Shown: positions 1 to 9,903 of the stretch, one piece after another
Layout of the letters: each line of letters opens with the position of its first letter
How positions within the stretch are numbered: the stretch's first letter is position 1
Source: Gammaproteobacteria bacterium
GTDB taxonomy: Bacteria; Pseudomonadota; Gammaproteobacteria; Eutrophobiales; Eutrophobiaceae
Assembly (NCBI GenBank): GCA_030829955.1
Contig: JAURNY010000018.1
Coordinates: forward strand, 1-64,000
Length of the DNA stretch: 64,000 bases
Direction: 5' to 3'
Notes under the pieces: model-generated
Database searches by the model: none
What the model was told of the DNA's origin: nothing
The model's input: only the letters and a program-made list of their open reading frames with translations
Made by a program: the position numbers and the translations under genes

Positions 1-21
1 GCGGGCTACCCCCGCCTTTTT
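1..21 (+). terminator. Rho-independent terminator (left edge)
   Basis: The window opens with a GCGGG stem, a short CTACC loop, the matching CCCGC and then a T-rich run. This is the layout of an intrinsic terminator for a plus-strand gene that lies to the left of the window. The stem may extend beyond the first base, so its full length is unknown. Confidence 0.6.
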
Positions 22-108
22 ATTGTTATATCAGGAACTTTTTTTGCTGTAATTATCCTAATATTTAATTAGTTTGTAATTTCAATAAACCCAATAAGAT
101 ATTGAGCG

Positions 109-1485
109 ATGAAAACAATAACAAAACTATATCTAATTCTTTTTGCTTTTATTACCCTAATTGCCAATGCGGCATTGCCTGACATAGTTGATGGTGAACC
201 ATTACCAAGTTTGGCGCCAATGGTAGATGAAGTTACTCCTGCAGTTGTTAATATTGCGACTGAAGGCAGTATTAAGCAAAACTTGAATCCATTGTTAGCC
301 GATCCATTCTATAGACGTTTTTTTAGAGCCCCTAAGCAACCGATGGAACGTAAGACTAGTAGTCTTGGGTCGGGTGTCATAGTCGATGCCAAACGAGGTC
401 TGATCATGACTAATAATCATGTCATCGCTAATGCAAATCAAATTACTGTCACAATGCGAGATGGAAGGAAATTGGATGCTGAACTTGTGGGTACAGATCC
501 AGAGACCGATGTTGCTGTGATTAAGGTTAAGGACGATAACCTTGTTGAAATTAAATTTGCCGATTCAGACAAGATGAATGTAGGTGATTTTGTTGTCGCA
601 ATCGGGAATCCGTTTGGCCTAGGACAAACAGTTACCTCAGGTATTGTCAGTGCATTAGGTCGCGGTGGATTGGGAATAGGTAGTTATGAAGATTTTATCC
701 AAACCGATGCATCAATTAATCCCGGTAACTCGGGTGGTGCGCTAGTGAATCTGCGTGGCGAATTAGTCGGTATTAATACCGCTATTTTCTCTCGAAGTGG
801 TGGCAATATCGGTATTGGTTTCGCAATTCCAATAAATCTGGCAACTCAAATAATGGAACAGTTGCTGGATACCGGCGAAGTCAAACGAGCTTACCTTGGC
901 GTGAGTATGCAAGACATTAGTCCTGAACTTGCAGAAGCATTTCAGCTTGAAAAAGAGACTGGTGCGATTATTAATCAGGTGTTTGAAGGTTCACCGGCAG
1001 CACAGGCGGGTATTGAAGTAGGTGATATCGTCTTGACTGTAAATGGTAAAAAGCTTCGTAATGCCAATGATCTTAGAAATCGTGTTGGACTATTGCCCGT
1101 TGGCGAAACAATTTCATTACTTTTGTTAAGAGATGGAAAGAAGAAAACTGTAAATGTTACGGTGACAGAAAATCAACTGGCAAACAATAAACCAGATGTT
1201 GAAAATACTTTATTAGCAGGTGTAACTGTTTCTGATCTAGAAGAGGACAATCCTTATTACGGTATATTGCATGGAATACAGGTTATTAATGTGGAGCATG
1301 ATAGTCTGGCATGGCGAAATGGCCTGAGGGTAAATGATATTATTACGTCAGCAAATAAACAAAAGGTTAGTAGCGTACTGGATTTTCAGCGAATCGTTGA
1401 TAAAGTAAATGATTCTTTGTCGTTAAGAATCGTTAGAGGTAACTACTCAGCATATCTGGAATTAAACAATAAAACATTAATGTAA
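109..1485 (+). CDS. degQ: Do-family periplasmic serine protease (DegQ/MucD-like)
   Basis: This is a trypsin-like protease and chaperone of the HtrA/Do family, which degrades misfolded envelope proteins in the periplasm. An N-terminal signal peptide covers about residues 1-21. The catalytic triad is visible as His104 (TNNHVI), Asp134 (PETDVAV) and Ser208 (NPGNSGGAL). Two PDZ domains follow, at about residues 255-350 and 370-455. The length of 458 residues fits DegQ (about 455). DegP and MucD are closely related, so the exact symbol is a judgement. No strong ribosome site precedes the ATG. The gene meets oxyR tail to tail with a 9 bp overlap. Confidence 0.93.
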   Translation: MKTITKLYLILFAFITLIANAALPDIVDGEPLPSLAPMVDEVTPAVVNIATEGSIKQNLNPLLADPFYRRFFRAPKQPMERKTSSLGSGVIVDAKRGLIMTNNHVIANANQITVTMRDGRKLDAELVGTDPETDVAVIKVKDDNLVEIKFADSDKMNVGDFVVAIGNPFGLGQTVTSGIVSALGRGGLGIGSYEDFIQTDASINPGNSGGALVNLRGELVGINTAIFSRSGGNIGIGFAIPINLATQIMEQLLDTGEVKRAYLGVSMQDISPELAEAFQLEKETGAIINQVFEGSPAAQAGIEVGDIVLTVNGKKLRNANDLRNRVGLLPVGETISLLLLRDGKKKTVNVTVTENQLANNKPDVENTLLAGVTVSDLEEDNPYYGILHGIQVINVEHDSLAWRNGLRVNDIITSANKQKVSSVLDFQRIVDKVNDSLSLRIVRGNYSAYLELNNKTLM

Positions 1486-2400
1486 TTGCTTGAATTCTTT
1501 CTTGCAGTTTTCAATGGCCTGCTTGATGAATTCAACAGCTTGTATCCTGGGATATGATTTGCGATAAGCGATAATTACTTCGCGATAAGGTACAGGTTTA
1601 TTAAAGGGTCTGAATTCAAGCATATTGTTTAAACCAGTTACATCTTCAATAGATAAACTGGGTAAAATAGTTATTCCAACACCTGCAGCAACCATTTGTC
1701 TAATGGTCTCTATAGAACTACTTTCCAAGGATTTTTGTATATCATGTTGTTCTTCTCTTGGTACGATGCAACTTGGGCATAATTGCAAGACCTGATCACG
1801 AAAACAGTTTCCAGTTCTTAATAACAACATAGTATCTTCAACTAAGTCCTGAGGATTCAATTTTTTCTTCTTTGCCAGAGCATGACCTTTAGGCAAGGCA
1901 ACGGTAAAAGGCTCTTTATATAAAACTTCAGTGGAAATGCCATTTTCCTCAAAAGGATAGGCCATAATAGCAATGTCAATCTCGCCGGATTTAAGTTTAA
2001 CAGTCAGATTCTTTGTATAATCTTCTTCTATCAGTAATGTCAGATCATTTTCAGAGGCATGAATATGAGGAATGAGCTTTGGTAATAAATAGGGGCCTAT
2101 AGTGTAAATAATACCGAGTTTTAAATCACCACTTAACTGGTTTTTATTTTGAATGGCCATCTCTTTCAGATTGTTGGCCTCGTTTAGTACCAGTTTAGCC
2201 TGTTCAACAATTCGTTTGCCTATTTCTGTGACACTGACTTCATGTTGATGGCGTTCAAATAAAGTTATGCCTAGTTCTTTTTCAAGTTTTTTTACCGCAA
2301 CACTGAGAGTTGGTTGGCTAACAAAGCAACGCTCTGCAGCTCTACCAAAATGTAATTCCTTTGCTACAGCAGTGATGTAACGTAACTCTGATAGTGTCAT
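1477..2400 (-). CDS. oxyR: Hydrogen peroxide-sensing LysR regulator OxyR
   Basis: This is a LysR-type transcription factor that activates peroxide defence genes when a disulfide forms between two cysteines. An N-terminal winged helix-turn-helix spans about residues 1-60 and a substrate-binding-like domain about 90-300. The redox pair falls exactly at Cys199 (GNCFRDQ) and Cys208, the same numbers and nine-residue spacing as in E. coli OxyR, which makes the assignment firm. The SSIETIRQMVAAGVGIT stretch is also characteristic. No catalase or peroxiredoxin gene is adjacent. Its last 9 bp overlap the protease gene on the opposite strand. Confidence 0.95.
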   Translation of the reverse strand: MTLSELRYITAVAKELHFGRAAERCFVSQPTLSVAVKKLEKELGITLFERHQHEVSVTEIGKRIVEQAKLVLNEANNLKEMAIQNKNQLSGDLKLGIIYTIGPYLLPKLIPHIHASENDLTLLIEEDYTKNLTVKLKSGEIDIAIMAYPFEENGISTEVLYKEPFTVALPKGHALAKKKKLNPQDLVEDTMLLLRTGNCFRDQVLQLCPSCIVPREEQHDIQKSLESSSIETIRQMVAAGVGITILPSLSIEDVTGLNNMLEFRPFNKPVPYREVIIAYRKSYPRIQAVEFIKQAIENCKKEFKQLH

Positions 2401-2479
2401 ATTGAGATTAATATAAAGTTAACGATTTTATGTAATTATCATACCTTATCTTGAAACAAGATGATGCGTTAAATAATGA

Positions 2480-3292
2480 CTATTTCGCAATGATAGCGTC
2501 CTCTGATTCATATGCTTTATGGTGATTACTCGCCTGTTTATCTGTGGTAATACTTTGTAATAATTCAATATCTATAAATGATTTGTCGCATTTATTATCA
2601 TTTAATATTTCAAAGGGCTGATCTTGTTCACCAAGGTGGTTAACAACAATCGCTGCACCATCAAAATTATTATCTATTGTATAGGTATGAGTAGTTATAA
2701 TCGTATTCAATCCGGCGTTAATGGCTGCCCGATTACCCGCTGCAGTATCTTCAATCGCAATACACTCTTCTGCGACCAGCCCCATGCCCGCTAATGCACA
2801 TTTATAAACCATAGGTGATGGTTTTTTATTGACTATTTGGTCGCTTGTAACAATGGGCTTAAATATTTCTTTTGGGTTTTGTTCAAATATTTGCTCAGCT
2901 AGAGTCAGGAAATTTGCTGTAGATGAGCTGGTGGCTATCGCAAGTTGAATACCGTGGTTAAGGGCTTCCGCGATTAGTCGCTTTATTCCCGGTCGTGCCT
3001 GTATGGCACCATTGTGAATAAAGTTTCGATAATGTTCTGATTTACATTTGTGCAGATCGAGTATGAATTGCTCTTCATCTTTAAGTGATGCTTTTAGTGC
3101 TATGTCCTGAGTCAGACAATAGCGGAAACGCTCCTTACCACCAGATATATACAACAGCTCATGATAATCTTTCGGTGTCCAGTACCAATCAAGTTTGAAT
3201 TCCTCAAATGCGAGATTAAATGCCAGACGATGATACTCCTCGGTATCGGCAATCGTACCGTCGACATCGAAAATAATACCCTTTAGTTTCAT
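2480..3292 (-). CDS. HAD-superfamily phosphatase, CbbY-like
   Basis: This is a haloacid dehalogenase-type sugar phosphatase of about 270 residues. The DVDGT motif near the start carries the nucleophile Asp, ATSSST is motif II, and the lysine and GIED-like motifs (KPSP, AIEDTAAG) follow. A cap domain lies between motifs I and II, as in CbbY and phosphoglycolate phosphatase. CbbY removes the inhibitor xylulose-1,5-bisphosphate in Calvin-cycle bacteria, but no Calvin gene is in the window, so the substrate is open. An upstream in-frame start at 3376 would add 28 residues that do not look like the family; the ATG at 3292 gives the normal N-terminus. Confidence 0.8.
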   Translation of the reverse strand: MKLKGIIFDVDGTIADTEEYHRLAFNLAFEEFKLDWYWTPKDYHELLYISGGKERFRYCLTQDIALKASLKDEEQFILDLHKCKSEHYRNFIHNGAIQARPGIKRLIAEALNHGIQLAIATSSSTANFLTLAEQIFEQNPKEIFKPIVTSDQIVNKKPSPMVYKCALAGMGLVAEECIAIEDTAAGNRAAINAGLNTIITTHTYTIDNNFDGAAIVVNHLGEQDQPFEILNDNKCDKSFIDIELLQSITTDKQASNHHKAYESEDAIIAK

Positions 3293-3438
3293 TTTTTTAG
3301 CATGAATAAATTGTAAGTCACAAATATTATAAAACAGCCTATTCGTGATGCAATGCAATATTTTATAGTTGTACACACTGTTACATCGTTAGTAAATTCA
3401 TTTAATATGTCATTTATCTCATACCAGAAGAATAACTC

Positions 3439-4818
3439 ATGTTACTAGAACATATCACTGAACAAACTTTCCTGTTTTTAATTATAGGCATCTTGATAGG
3501 GGCCTTTATTATTTGGTTGCTGATGCGTAGGCAGCTTCAACAACAGCAACAAGACAATGCAACAGTAAAGCAGGCACTTGCGGTTGAATCTGAGCGAGTT
3601 CAACAAAAAGATACTCGACTTGATGAATTAAAATGCGAGCTGGAAAGAAGTTTATCAAAAAATCAGTCACAACAATCTGATCTTGAGCAATACAAGATCA
3701 ATCTCGCAGAGTTAAACACAACTCTGCTGGAAGAACGCAAACAATCAGAAGAAAAATTGGCCATGCTGCAACAGGCAGAACAGAAGATGGCAGAGGCATT
3801 TGAAAATCTTTCAAATCGAATTTTGGAAGAAAAAAGTAAAAAATTTACTGATCAGAACAAACAGCATATCGGTGAAATACTTAATCCATTACGCGAACAG
3901 CTTGGCGACTTTCGTAAAAAAGTCGAGGACGTTTATGAAAAGGAAACCAAGGATAGACTATCCCTATTTCATGAAATAACACATTTGAAAAGCCTGAATG
4001 AAAAAATGAGCCAGGATGCAATTAATCTTACTAATGCATTAAAGGGGGAAAGCAAGACACGCGGAGATTGGGGTGAAGTAATATTAGAAAAAGTGCTGGA
4101 ACATTCGGGCTTAACAAAAGGTCGGGAGTATGAGATTCAAGCCCAATATCGTGATAATGAAAATAAGATACTTAAACCTGATGTTATAGTACACCTGCCG
4201 AATCAACGAGATGTAGTTATAGACTCCAAAGTTTCATTGGTTGATTATGAACATTACTATGCGTCTGAAGATGAGCACGAAAGGCAACAGGCATTAAAAC
4301 GACATGTGACGTCTATCAAAACGCATATAAATGGTTTATCAAAAAAGAATTATGAAGAGCTGGTTGGACTTAATTCCCTAGACATGGTTTTGATGTTTGT
4401 ACCGATTGAGCCTGCATTGATGCTGGCATTTGAAGCAGATGACAGTTTGTTTCAGGAAGCTTTCAAACAAGGTATCTTTTTGGTGAGTCCGTCTACATTA
4501 AGTATGAATCTGCAAATTATTCATAATATCTGGCGTTATGAGTATCAGAACCAGAATGCACAGGAGATCGCAAAAAGTGCAGGGGACTTGTACGACAAGT
4601 TTACCGGTTTTATTCAAGCATTAAATGACATAGGAGATAAGCTGGATAAAGCTAAAGGTGCTTATGATACTGCTTATGGACGATTAATAGATGGAAAAGG
4701 CAACCTCGTATCCAGAGTTGAAAAAATTCGCGAGCTTGGCAGTCTAAAAACGAAAAAGAATTTGCCCGATGATATACTGCTCAAAGCTTTACCGGATAAA
4801 GAGGAAGAAACTGATTAA
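3439..4818 (+). CDS. rmuC: DNA recombination protein RmuC
   Basis: RmuC-family proteins limit inversions at short inverted repeats in E. coli and have a nuclease-like fold. The protein has an N-terminal membrane segment at about residues 11-30, a long glutamine- and glutamate-rich coiled coil to about residue 190, and the conserved RmuC domain with TRGDWGEVILEKVLE and DVIVHLPNQRDVVIDSKV-type blocks. The length of 459 residues is normal. The radical SAM gene begins 6 bp after its stop, so the two are probably cotranscribed. Confidence 0.92.
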   Translation: MLLEHITEQTFLFLIIGILIGAFIIWLLMRRQLQQQQQDNATVKQALAVESERVQQKDTRLDELKCELERSLSKNQSQQSDLEQYKINLAELNTTLLEERKQSEEKLAMLQQAEQKMAEAFENLSNRILEEKSKKFTDQNKQHIGEILNPLREQLGDFRKKVEDVYEKETKDRLSLFHEITHLKSLNEKMSQDAINLTNALKGESKTRGDWGEVILEKVLEHSGLTKGREYEIQAQYRDNENKILKPDVIVHLPNQRDVVIDSKVSLVDYEHYYASEDEHERQQALKRHVTSIKTHINGLSKKNYEELVGLNSLDMVLMFVPIEPALMLAFEADDSLFQEAFKQGIFLVSPSTLSMNLQIIHNIWRYEYQNQNAQEIAKSAGDLYDKFTGFIQALNDIGDKLDKAKGAYDTAYGRLIDGKGNLVSRVEKIRELGSLKTKKNLPDDILLKALPDKEEETD

Positions 4819-4824
4819 TTTGTA

Positions 4825-5898
4825 ATGGCTGAGCAGAAGCAACGTATTAAGGGTAGAGGCACAGCAAGCAAACCTGTTGCACGTTATCTTTCAGAACAAC
4901 GCGAATCATTTGACGACGGCTGGGAACGGGAAGAAACAGAAACGAAATTGCTTACTACTATATTGCCCGAAAAAGCAAAATCGATCATATCCAGAAACCA
5001 GTCTCCTGATATCCCTTTTTCACAATCGATTAATCCGTATCGAGGTTGTGAACATGGTTGTGTTTACTGTTATGCGAGACCTGCCCATGCTTATATGGAT
5101 TTGTCACCAGGGCTGGATTTTGAAAGTAAGCTTTTCTACAAAGCCGATGCAGTTGAATTACTAGAAAAGGAATTATCAGGGAAAAACTATGAATGTAGTC
5201 CAATTGTATTGGGAAGTAATACGGATCCATATCAACCGATTGAACGTGAATATGAAGTCACGAGAAACATAATTAAATTACTCATGAAGTATAATCACCC
5301 TTTAACGATTATTACCAAGTCGTCTCTTATTGAGCGTGATACTGATTTACTGGCAGTAATGGCAGAAAAAAATCTGGTGAAAGTCTATTTATCGATCACG
5401 ACTCTAGACAATTCGTTAATGCAAAAAATGGAACCTCGATCAACTGCCCCTATCAGACGCTTAAAAACTATACATCGTTTACATGAGGCAGGTATTAGAA
5501 CCGGGATGATGTTTGCCCCGGTGATACCTTTCATTAATGATAGTGAAATGGAAGCAATACTAGAAAGAGGCGCAGCATCGGGCATAGAAAGTTCATCTTA
5601 TGTATTGTTACGACTACCATATGAAATAAAGGAATTATTTCGAGAATGGCTAGAGTTACATTATCCATTAAAGGCCAGTCATGTGATGAGTCTTATTCAA
5701 CAATCACGTGGTGGTAAAGATTATGATTCAGAATTCTCGCAACGTTTATTTGGTACAGGACAATTTGCCGAAATAATCAGGAGTCGTTTTAGCAAAATTT
5801 GCCAAAAACTTAATTTAAACATGGGTGAGAAAGATGAATTAAACTGTACAGACTTTATAAAACCTGTGCGTACTGGTCAGCAACACGCATTATTTTAA
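4825..5898 (+). CDS. PA0069-family radical SAM protein
   Basis: This is a radical S-adenosylmethionine protein of the PA0069/Rv2578c group, distantly like spore photoproduct lyase. The cluster-binding cysteines Cys75, Cys79 and Cys82 sit in NPYRGCEHGCVYCYARP, which has CX3CX2C spacing. The following GSNTDPYQPIE and ITKSSLIERD blocks are typical of the group. The reaction is not established for this family. It starts 6 bp after rmuC without a clear ribosome site, which points to translational coupling. Confidence 0.88.
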   Translation: MAEQKQRIKGRGTASKPVARYLSEQRESFDDGWEREETETKLLTTILPEKAKSIISRNQSPDIPFSQSINPYRGCEHGCVYCYARPAHAYMDLSPGLDFESKLFYKADAVELLEKELSGKNYECSPIVLGSNTDPYQPIEREYEVTRNIIKLLMKYNHPLTIITKSSLIERDTDLLAVMAEKNLVKVYLSITTLDNSLMQKMEPRSTAPIRRLKTIHRLHEAGIRTGMMFAPVIPFINDSEMEAILERGAASGIESSSYVLLRLPYEIKELFREWLELHYPLKASHVMSLIQQSRGGKDYDSEFSQRLFGTGQFAEIIRSRFSKICQKLNLNMGEKDELNCTDFIKPVRTGQQHALF

Positions 5899-5904
5899 TA
5901 ATAT

Positions 5905-6591
5905 TTAGCGACGTAAAATCGCAAACCATCGATAAACATTTAATAAACTTGCAAGAGAAGCTGCGACATAAGTTAATGCAGCAGCAGTTAATATCTTTTT
6001 TGCAATCGCTATATCGGCATCTGGTAAATAACCACCTTCTTTTAATATTGGTAAGGCTAGATTAAAACTTGCATCAAACTCAACAGGCAAGGTAACAAGA
6101 TGAAATAAAACAGGTAAAAGCATAAGGGTTATACCACTTAGCAAAATAACCAGATTGAGTATTGGCAGCTTGGTGATTAGAAAAATAAAAGGCAGACTGA
6201 CAAGCAGAAATGATGCATATTTTTCAGCAATCGCTGAAAATTTTGCTAGGCGGTTTCTCATTAATAATGGTTTGTATTGAATAGCATGTTGCATGGCATG
6301 ACCAAACTCATGTGCTGCTATCGTGATTGCTGTAAGTGATTTTCCCTGATAATGAGCTTCAGACAAACGGATTTTTTTAGCATTGAGATCGTAATGATCA
6401 CTTTCATACTCTATGGATTCTACCTGGACATCATTTAACTGAAACTTTTCTACCAGATGCCTTGCTAACTCACCACCATTGCCAGGCATGTCTTCAACAT
6501 GTTGATTATACTTTTTCATAACATGTTTCACCCATAATTGCGGTGAAAAAATTACAGCTAGAATTATTAAAATAATCAGTGCGTTTAACAT
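5905..6591 (-). CDS. Membrane zinc metallopeptidase (YugP-like)
   Basis: This is a small integral-membrane neutral zinc metallopeptidase of 228 residues. The zinc site HEFGH is at residues 94-98 inside AAHEFGHAMQHA, and EFD near residue 170 may provide the third ligand. Hydrophobic segments lie at about residues 1-20, 125-165 and at the C-terminus. It matches the putative neutral zinc metallopeptidase family typified by Bacillus YugP. Substrates are unknown. It converges on the radical SAM gene with 6 bp between them. Confidence 0.85.
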   Translation of the reverse strand: MLNALIILIILAVIFSPQLWVKHVMKKYNQHVEDMPGNGGELARHLVEKFQLNDVQVESIEYESDHYDLNAKKIRLSEAHYQGKSLTAITIAAHEFGHAMQHAIQYKPLLMRNRLAKFSAIAEKYASFLLVSLPFIFLITKLPILNLVILLSGITLMLLPVLFHLVTLPVEFDASFNLALPILKEGGYLPDADIAIAKKILTAAALTYVAASLASLLNVYRWFAILRR

Positions 6592-6645
6592 ATCTGCTCA
6601 TGTTAATATTCCGAAATAAACCAATCAAATAAAATTTATAAAAAC

Positions 6646-7743
6646 ATGCAGACACCCTGGGAAAAATATCAGCAGGATTTGAAGCGGGATGACTTCAGTG
6701 TTGATGAAGAACAAAAAAAAGCGGTTAAGAAACTGCAAGCGCTGTTTGAGCAGTTAACATCGGTATCAAATAATAAAACGTTAGTTGCTAAATTGTGTGC
6801 CGTAATGGGTTTGAAAAATTATAATACGATTAGAGGTATATATTTCTGGGGCGGCGTGGGTCGTGGCAAGACTTATCTGGTTGATACATTTTATGATTGT
6901 TTACCATTTGAAAACAAGATGCGTAGCCACTTCCATCGGTTTATGCAATCAGTTCATAAAGAACTCAAGACGCTAAAGAATGTGGAAAGTCCGTTAAACA
7001 TTGTTGCGGAAAGGCTGGCGAGCAAAACAAGGGTGTTATGTTTCGATGAGTTTCACGTTTCTGATATTACTGATGCCATGTTGCTTAGCGGATTACTAAG
7101 AGGGTTATTTGAACGAGGGGTCGTATTAGTTACTACATCTAATCTGCGGCCAGATGAATTGTATAAGGATGGTTTACAAAGAGAACAGTTTTTGCCAGCG
7201 ATTGAATTATTGAAAGAATACACTGAAGTGTGTAATTTGGATTCAGGTATTGATTACCGTTTTCGATATTTGAATCAGGCTGAAATTTATCATACCCCTC
7301 TTGATGATAAAGCGACGCCAATGCTGGATGAAAATTTTATCCATATGTGTCCGGATAAAGGAGAGCATCATGCGATTCTTGAGATTGAAAATCGTAATAT
7401 TCCAACAGTACGTTGTGGTGATGGGGTCGTCTGGTTTGAGTTTGATGCCTTGTGTGATGGTCCCAGAGGGCCAGCAGATTATATTGAAATTGCCCGCCAG
7501 TTTCAGACAGTGTTATTGGCAAATGTTCCCGTAATGGATGACATGAAAAATGATTTAGCTAAACGCTTCATCACTATGGTGGATGAATTTTATGATCGCC
7601 ACGTCAAATTGATAATTACTGCTGAAGAGGAACCGTCGGCGCTATATCAAGGCAAACGGTTTGCGATGGAGTTTCAGCGTACAGTTAGTCGTATTGAAGA
7701 GATGAGAACTCACGATTATCTGACAAAAGAGCATTTACCATAG
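6646..7743 (+). CDS. zapE: Cell division ATPase ZapE (AFG1-like)
   Basis: ZapE is a cytoplasmic AAA-type ATPase that affects Z-ring stability under stress in E. coli. The Walker A motif GGVGRGKT is at residues 69-76 and Walker B LCFDE at 131-135, followed by FHVSDITDAM. The N-terminal MQTPWEKYQQDL matches ZapE starts, and the length of 365 residues is normal. It stands alone, divergent from the metallopeptidase gene. In many gammaproteobacteria zapE precedes rplM-rpsI, but those genes are not downstream here. Confidence 0.93.
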   Translation: MQTPWEKYQQDLKRDDFSVDEEQKKAVKKLQALFEQLTSVSNNKTLVAKLCAVMGLKNYNTIRGIYFWGGVGRGKTYLVDTFYDCLPFENKMRSHFHRFMQSVHKELKTLKNVESPLNIVAERLASKTRVLCFDEFHVSDITDAMLLSGLLRGLFERGVVLVTTSNLRPDELYKDGLQREQFLPAIELLKEYTEVCNLDSGIDYRFRYLNQAEIYHTPLDDKATPMLDENFIHMCPDKGEHHAILEIENRNIPTVRCGDGVVWFEFDALCDGPRGPADYIEIARQFQTVLLANVPVMDDMKNDLAKRFITMVDEFYDRHVKLIITAEEEPSALYQGKRFAMEFQRTVSRIEEMRTHDYLTKEHLP

Positions 7744-7783
7744 AGCTGATACAACTATTTTATCATTAGCTTACACTAAATAT

Positions 7784-7812
7784 TTGACATTATATAATAA
7801 ATAACTTATATA
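7784..7812 (+). promoter_or_regulatory. Sigma-70-type promoter for the 70-residue ORF
   Basis: A perfect TTGACA -35 box (7784-7789) is followed by a 17 bp spacer and a TATATA -10 box (7807-7812). It lies about 60 bp before the GTG start at 7871. The region is very AT-rich, so a chance match is possible. Confidence 0.45.
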
Positions 7813-7870
7813 AGTATTTAATTAATATACGCTATTTTTTACGAAATTTGACATACAAACGGAAAAATCA

Positions 7871-8083
7871 GTGTTAAACACGGTCGATTCCAAATTCGAC
7901 CCGGATCTTGAGAGAGATATCGCCAATCTTCTTCAATTTCATTATGGTGATGGACTGGTTTACTTACCTTCAAATCAATCGGAATCTCTATTAAGAATGG
8001 CAAAGAATCTCGGGTTTATCGATAGCGAAGGATATTTGACCAAGAAAGGTCGTTTTCTGATCGCTAAATATCAGTTTTCCTGA
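7871..8083 (+). CDS. Small hypothetical protein (70 residues)
   Basis: I do not recognise this protein. It is a soluble, charged 70-residue product starting with GTG, and I see no signal peptide or membrane segment. The C-terminal half (LLRMAKNLGFID, then YLTKKGRFLIAKYQ) reads like a small winged-helix or helix-turn-helix end, but that is only an impression. A good promoter lies upstream and the gene stands between zapE and the sulfite reductase gene. The ribosome site is weak (GGAAAAA). Confidence 0.55.
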   Translation: MLNTVDSKFDPDLERDIANLLQFHYGDGLVYLPSNQSESLLRMAKNLGFIDSEGYLTKKGRFLIAKYQFS

Positions 8084-8247
8084 CTTTTACACTAATTAGA
8101 CTGCTTGTACTAAGCATCTCTATCACTTTATTGAGCCAAATTAATTACTAATAGCTAGAAATAATAAATTTATTATTATTTATTACTTTTCGACCAATAT
8201 AACTCTTGTTATCTTGCACTTCCTGAATTCGGGTATAACGGCAAACT

Positions 8248-9903
8248 ATGTATAAATACGATAATTTTGATCAAACTATTGTAAATGAACGCGTCGAACA
8301 GTTTCGCGGTCAGACTCAACGGTTTCTTTCTGGCGAATTAAGTGAAGAGGAATATAGACCACTACGATTAATGAATGGTCTTTATATTCAGCGTCATGCC
8401 CCAATGCTACGCGTGGCCATCCCTTATGGTTTACTGTCTTCAAAACAGATGCGCATGCTGGCGCAAATTGCCCGAGAGTATGACAAGAACTACGCGCATT
8501 TTAGCACCCGGCAAAATCTCCAATACAACTGGCCTGATTTAGAAAGAGTGCCAGATATTCTTGCTGATCTTGCATCAGTTGAAATGCATGCGGTACAAAC
8601 CAGTGGTAACTGTATTCGTAACACTACATCTGATCAGTTTGCCGGTATTGCACCTGATGAAATAGAAGATCCAAGACCTTACTGCGAAATCATTCGTCAG
8701 TGGTCAACCTTTCATCCTGAATTTTCATATTTACCACGTAAATTCAAGATTGCCGTTTCAGGCGCAACTCATGACCGAGCAGCAGTTCGAGTGCATGATA
8801 TTGGTTTGTATCTTGTTAAAAATGGTCAAGGTGAAACTGGTTTTGAAGTGATTGTTGGTGGTGGTTTAGGTAGAACTCCTTACATCGGTCCAACAATTCG
8901 ATCATTTCTGGAAAAGAAAGACCTGTTGTCCTATCTGGAAGCCATTCTTCGTGTTTATAACCGCTATGGTCGTCGTGATAATATTTACAAGGCACGAATC
9001 AAGATACTTGTTAATGAATTAGGTAAGGAAGAATTTACCAAACAGGTTGAAGAAGAATGGCAACATATTAAAAACTCGGTATTAATTCTAGATCAAAAAG
9101 AGATTGATCGTGTTAAGGCATATTTCACCGAACCAGACTATGATCAAAATGCTGGTGACGATACTGGTTTTGAATCAGCATTAAATGAAAATTCAGCATT
9201 TACTTCATGGGCATCACGCAATTTGGCAGACCATAAAGTAGCCGGCTATAAGGCAGTGGTTGTTTCACTGAAGGCCCCGGGTATTGCGCCGGGTGATGCT
9301 ACCGATGCGCAAATGGATTTTATTGCTGATATTGCTGATGAATATAGTCATGGTGAAATTGTAGTCACACATGATCAAAATCTGGTATTGCCACACGTTA
9401 AGCAAGCCGACCTGTTCACCCTCTGGAATAAATTATCTGAACAAGGTCTGGCAACACCTAATATTGGTTTATTAACCGATATGATTTGTTGTCCCGGGCT
9501 TGATTTCTGTTCTCTGGCAAACGCGGGTTCTATTCCTATTGCTAAACAGATTAATGAAAAATTCGATGATCTTGATTATTTGCATGACATTGGTGATATC
9601 AAGATAAAGATGTCCGGTTGTATGAATGCATGTGGTCATCACCATGTTGGTCATATTGGTATTCTTGGTGTGAATAAAAAAGGTGAAGAATATTATCAAT
9701 TAACGCTTGGCGGTTCTGCAGAAAATGATGCTGCATTAGGTGATCGTTTAGGTCCGGCCTTTGCCAAAGCTGAAGTTGCCAATGTGATCGAAAGCCTGAT
9801 TCAGGTTTATATCAATAATCGCGATGAAGATGAGCGTTTTTTGGATACCTATCGTCGTATTGGTATGGAGCCATTCAAGGAAAAAGTGTATGAGAATAAT
9901 TAA
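8248..9903 (+). CDS. cysI: Sulfite reductase hemoprotein (nitrite/sulfite reductase family)
   Basis: This is the siroheme and [4Fe-4S] enzyme that reduces sulfite to sulfide for cysteine synthesis. Duplicated ferredoxin-like and siroheme half-domains make up the 551 residues. The cluster and heme ligands are Cys415 and Cys421 (CPGLDFC) and Cys458 and Cys462 (CMNAC). The next gene is the DUF934 partner, the same pairing as in Pseudomonas (PA1838-PA1837), which favours assimilatory sulfite rather than nitrite reduction. No cysJ flavoprotein is present, so electrons may come from ferredoxin. cysG at 51.7 kb would supply siroheme. Confidence 0.88.
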   Translation: MYKYDNFDQTIVNERVEQFRGQTQRFLSGELSEEEYRPLRLMNGLYIQRHAPMLRVAIPYGLLSSKQMRMLAQIAREYDKNYAHFSTRQNLQYNWPDLERVPDILADLASVEMHAVQTSGNCIRNTTSDQFAGIAPDEIEDPRPYCEIIRQWSTFHPEFSYLPRKFKIAVSGATHDRAAVRVHDIGLYLVKNGQGETGFEVIVGGGLGRTPYIGPTIRSFLEKKDLLSYLEAILRVYNRYGRRDNIYKARIKILVNELGKEEFTKQVEEEWQHIKNSVLILDQKEIDRVKAYFTEPDYDQNAGDDTGFESALNENSAFTSWASRNLADHKVAGYKAVVVSLKAPGIAPGDATDAQMDFIADIADEYSHGEIVVTHDQNLVLPHVKQADLFTLWNKLSEQGLATPNIGLLTDMICCPGLDFCSLANAGSIPIAKQINEKFDDLDYLHDIGDIKIKMSGCMNACGHHHVGHIGILGVNKKGEEYYQLTLGGSAENDAALGDRLGPAFAKAEVANVIESLIQVYINNRDEDERFLDTYRRIGMEPFKEKVYENN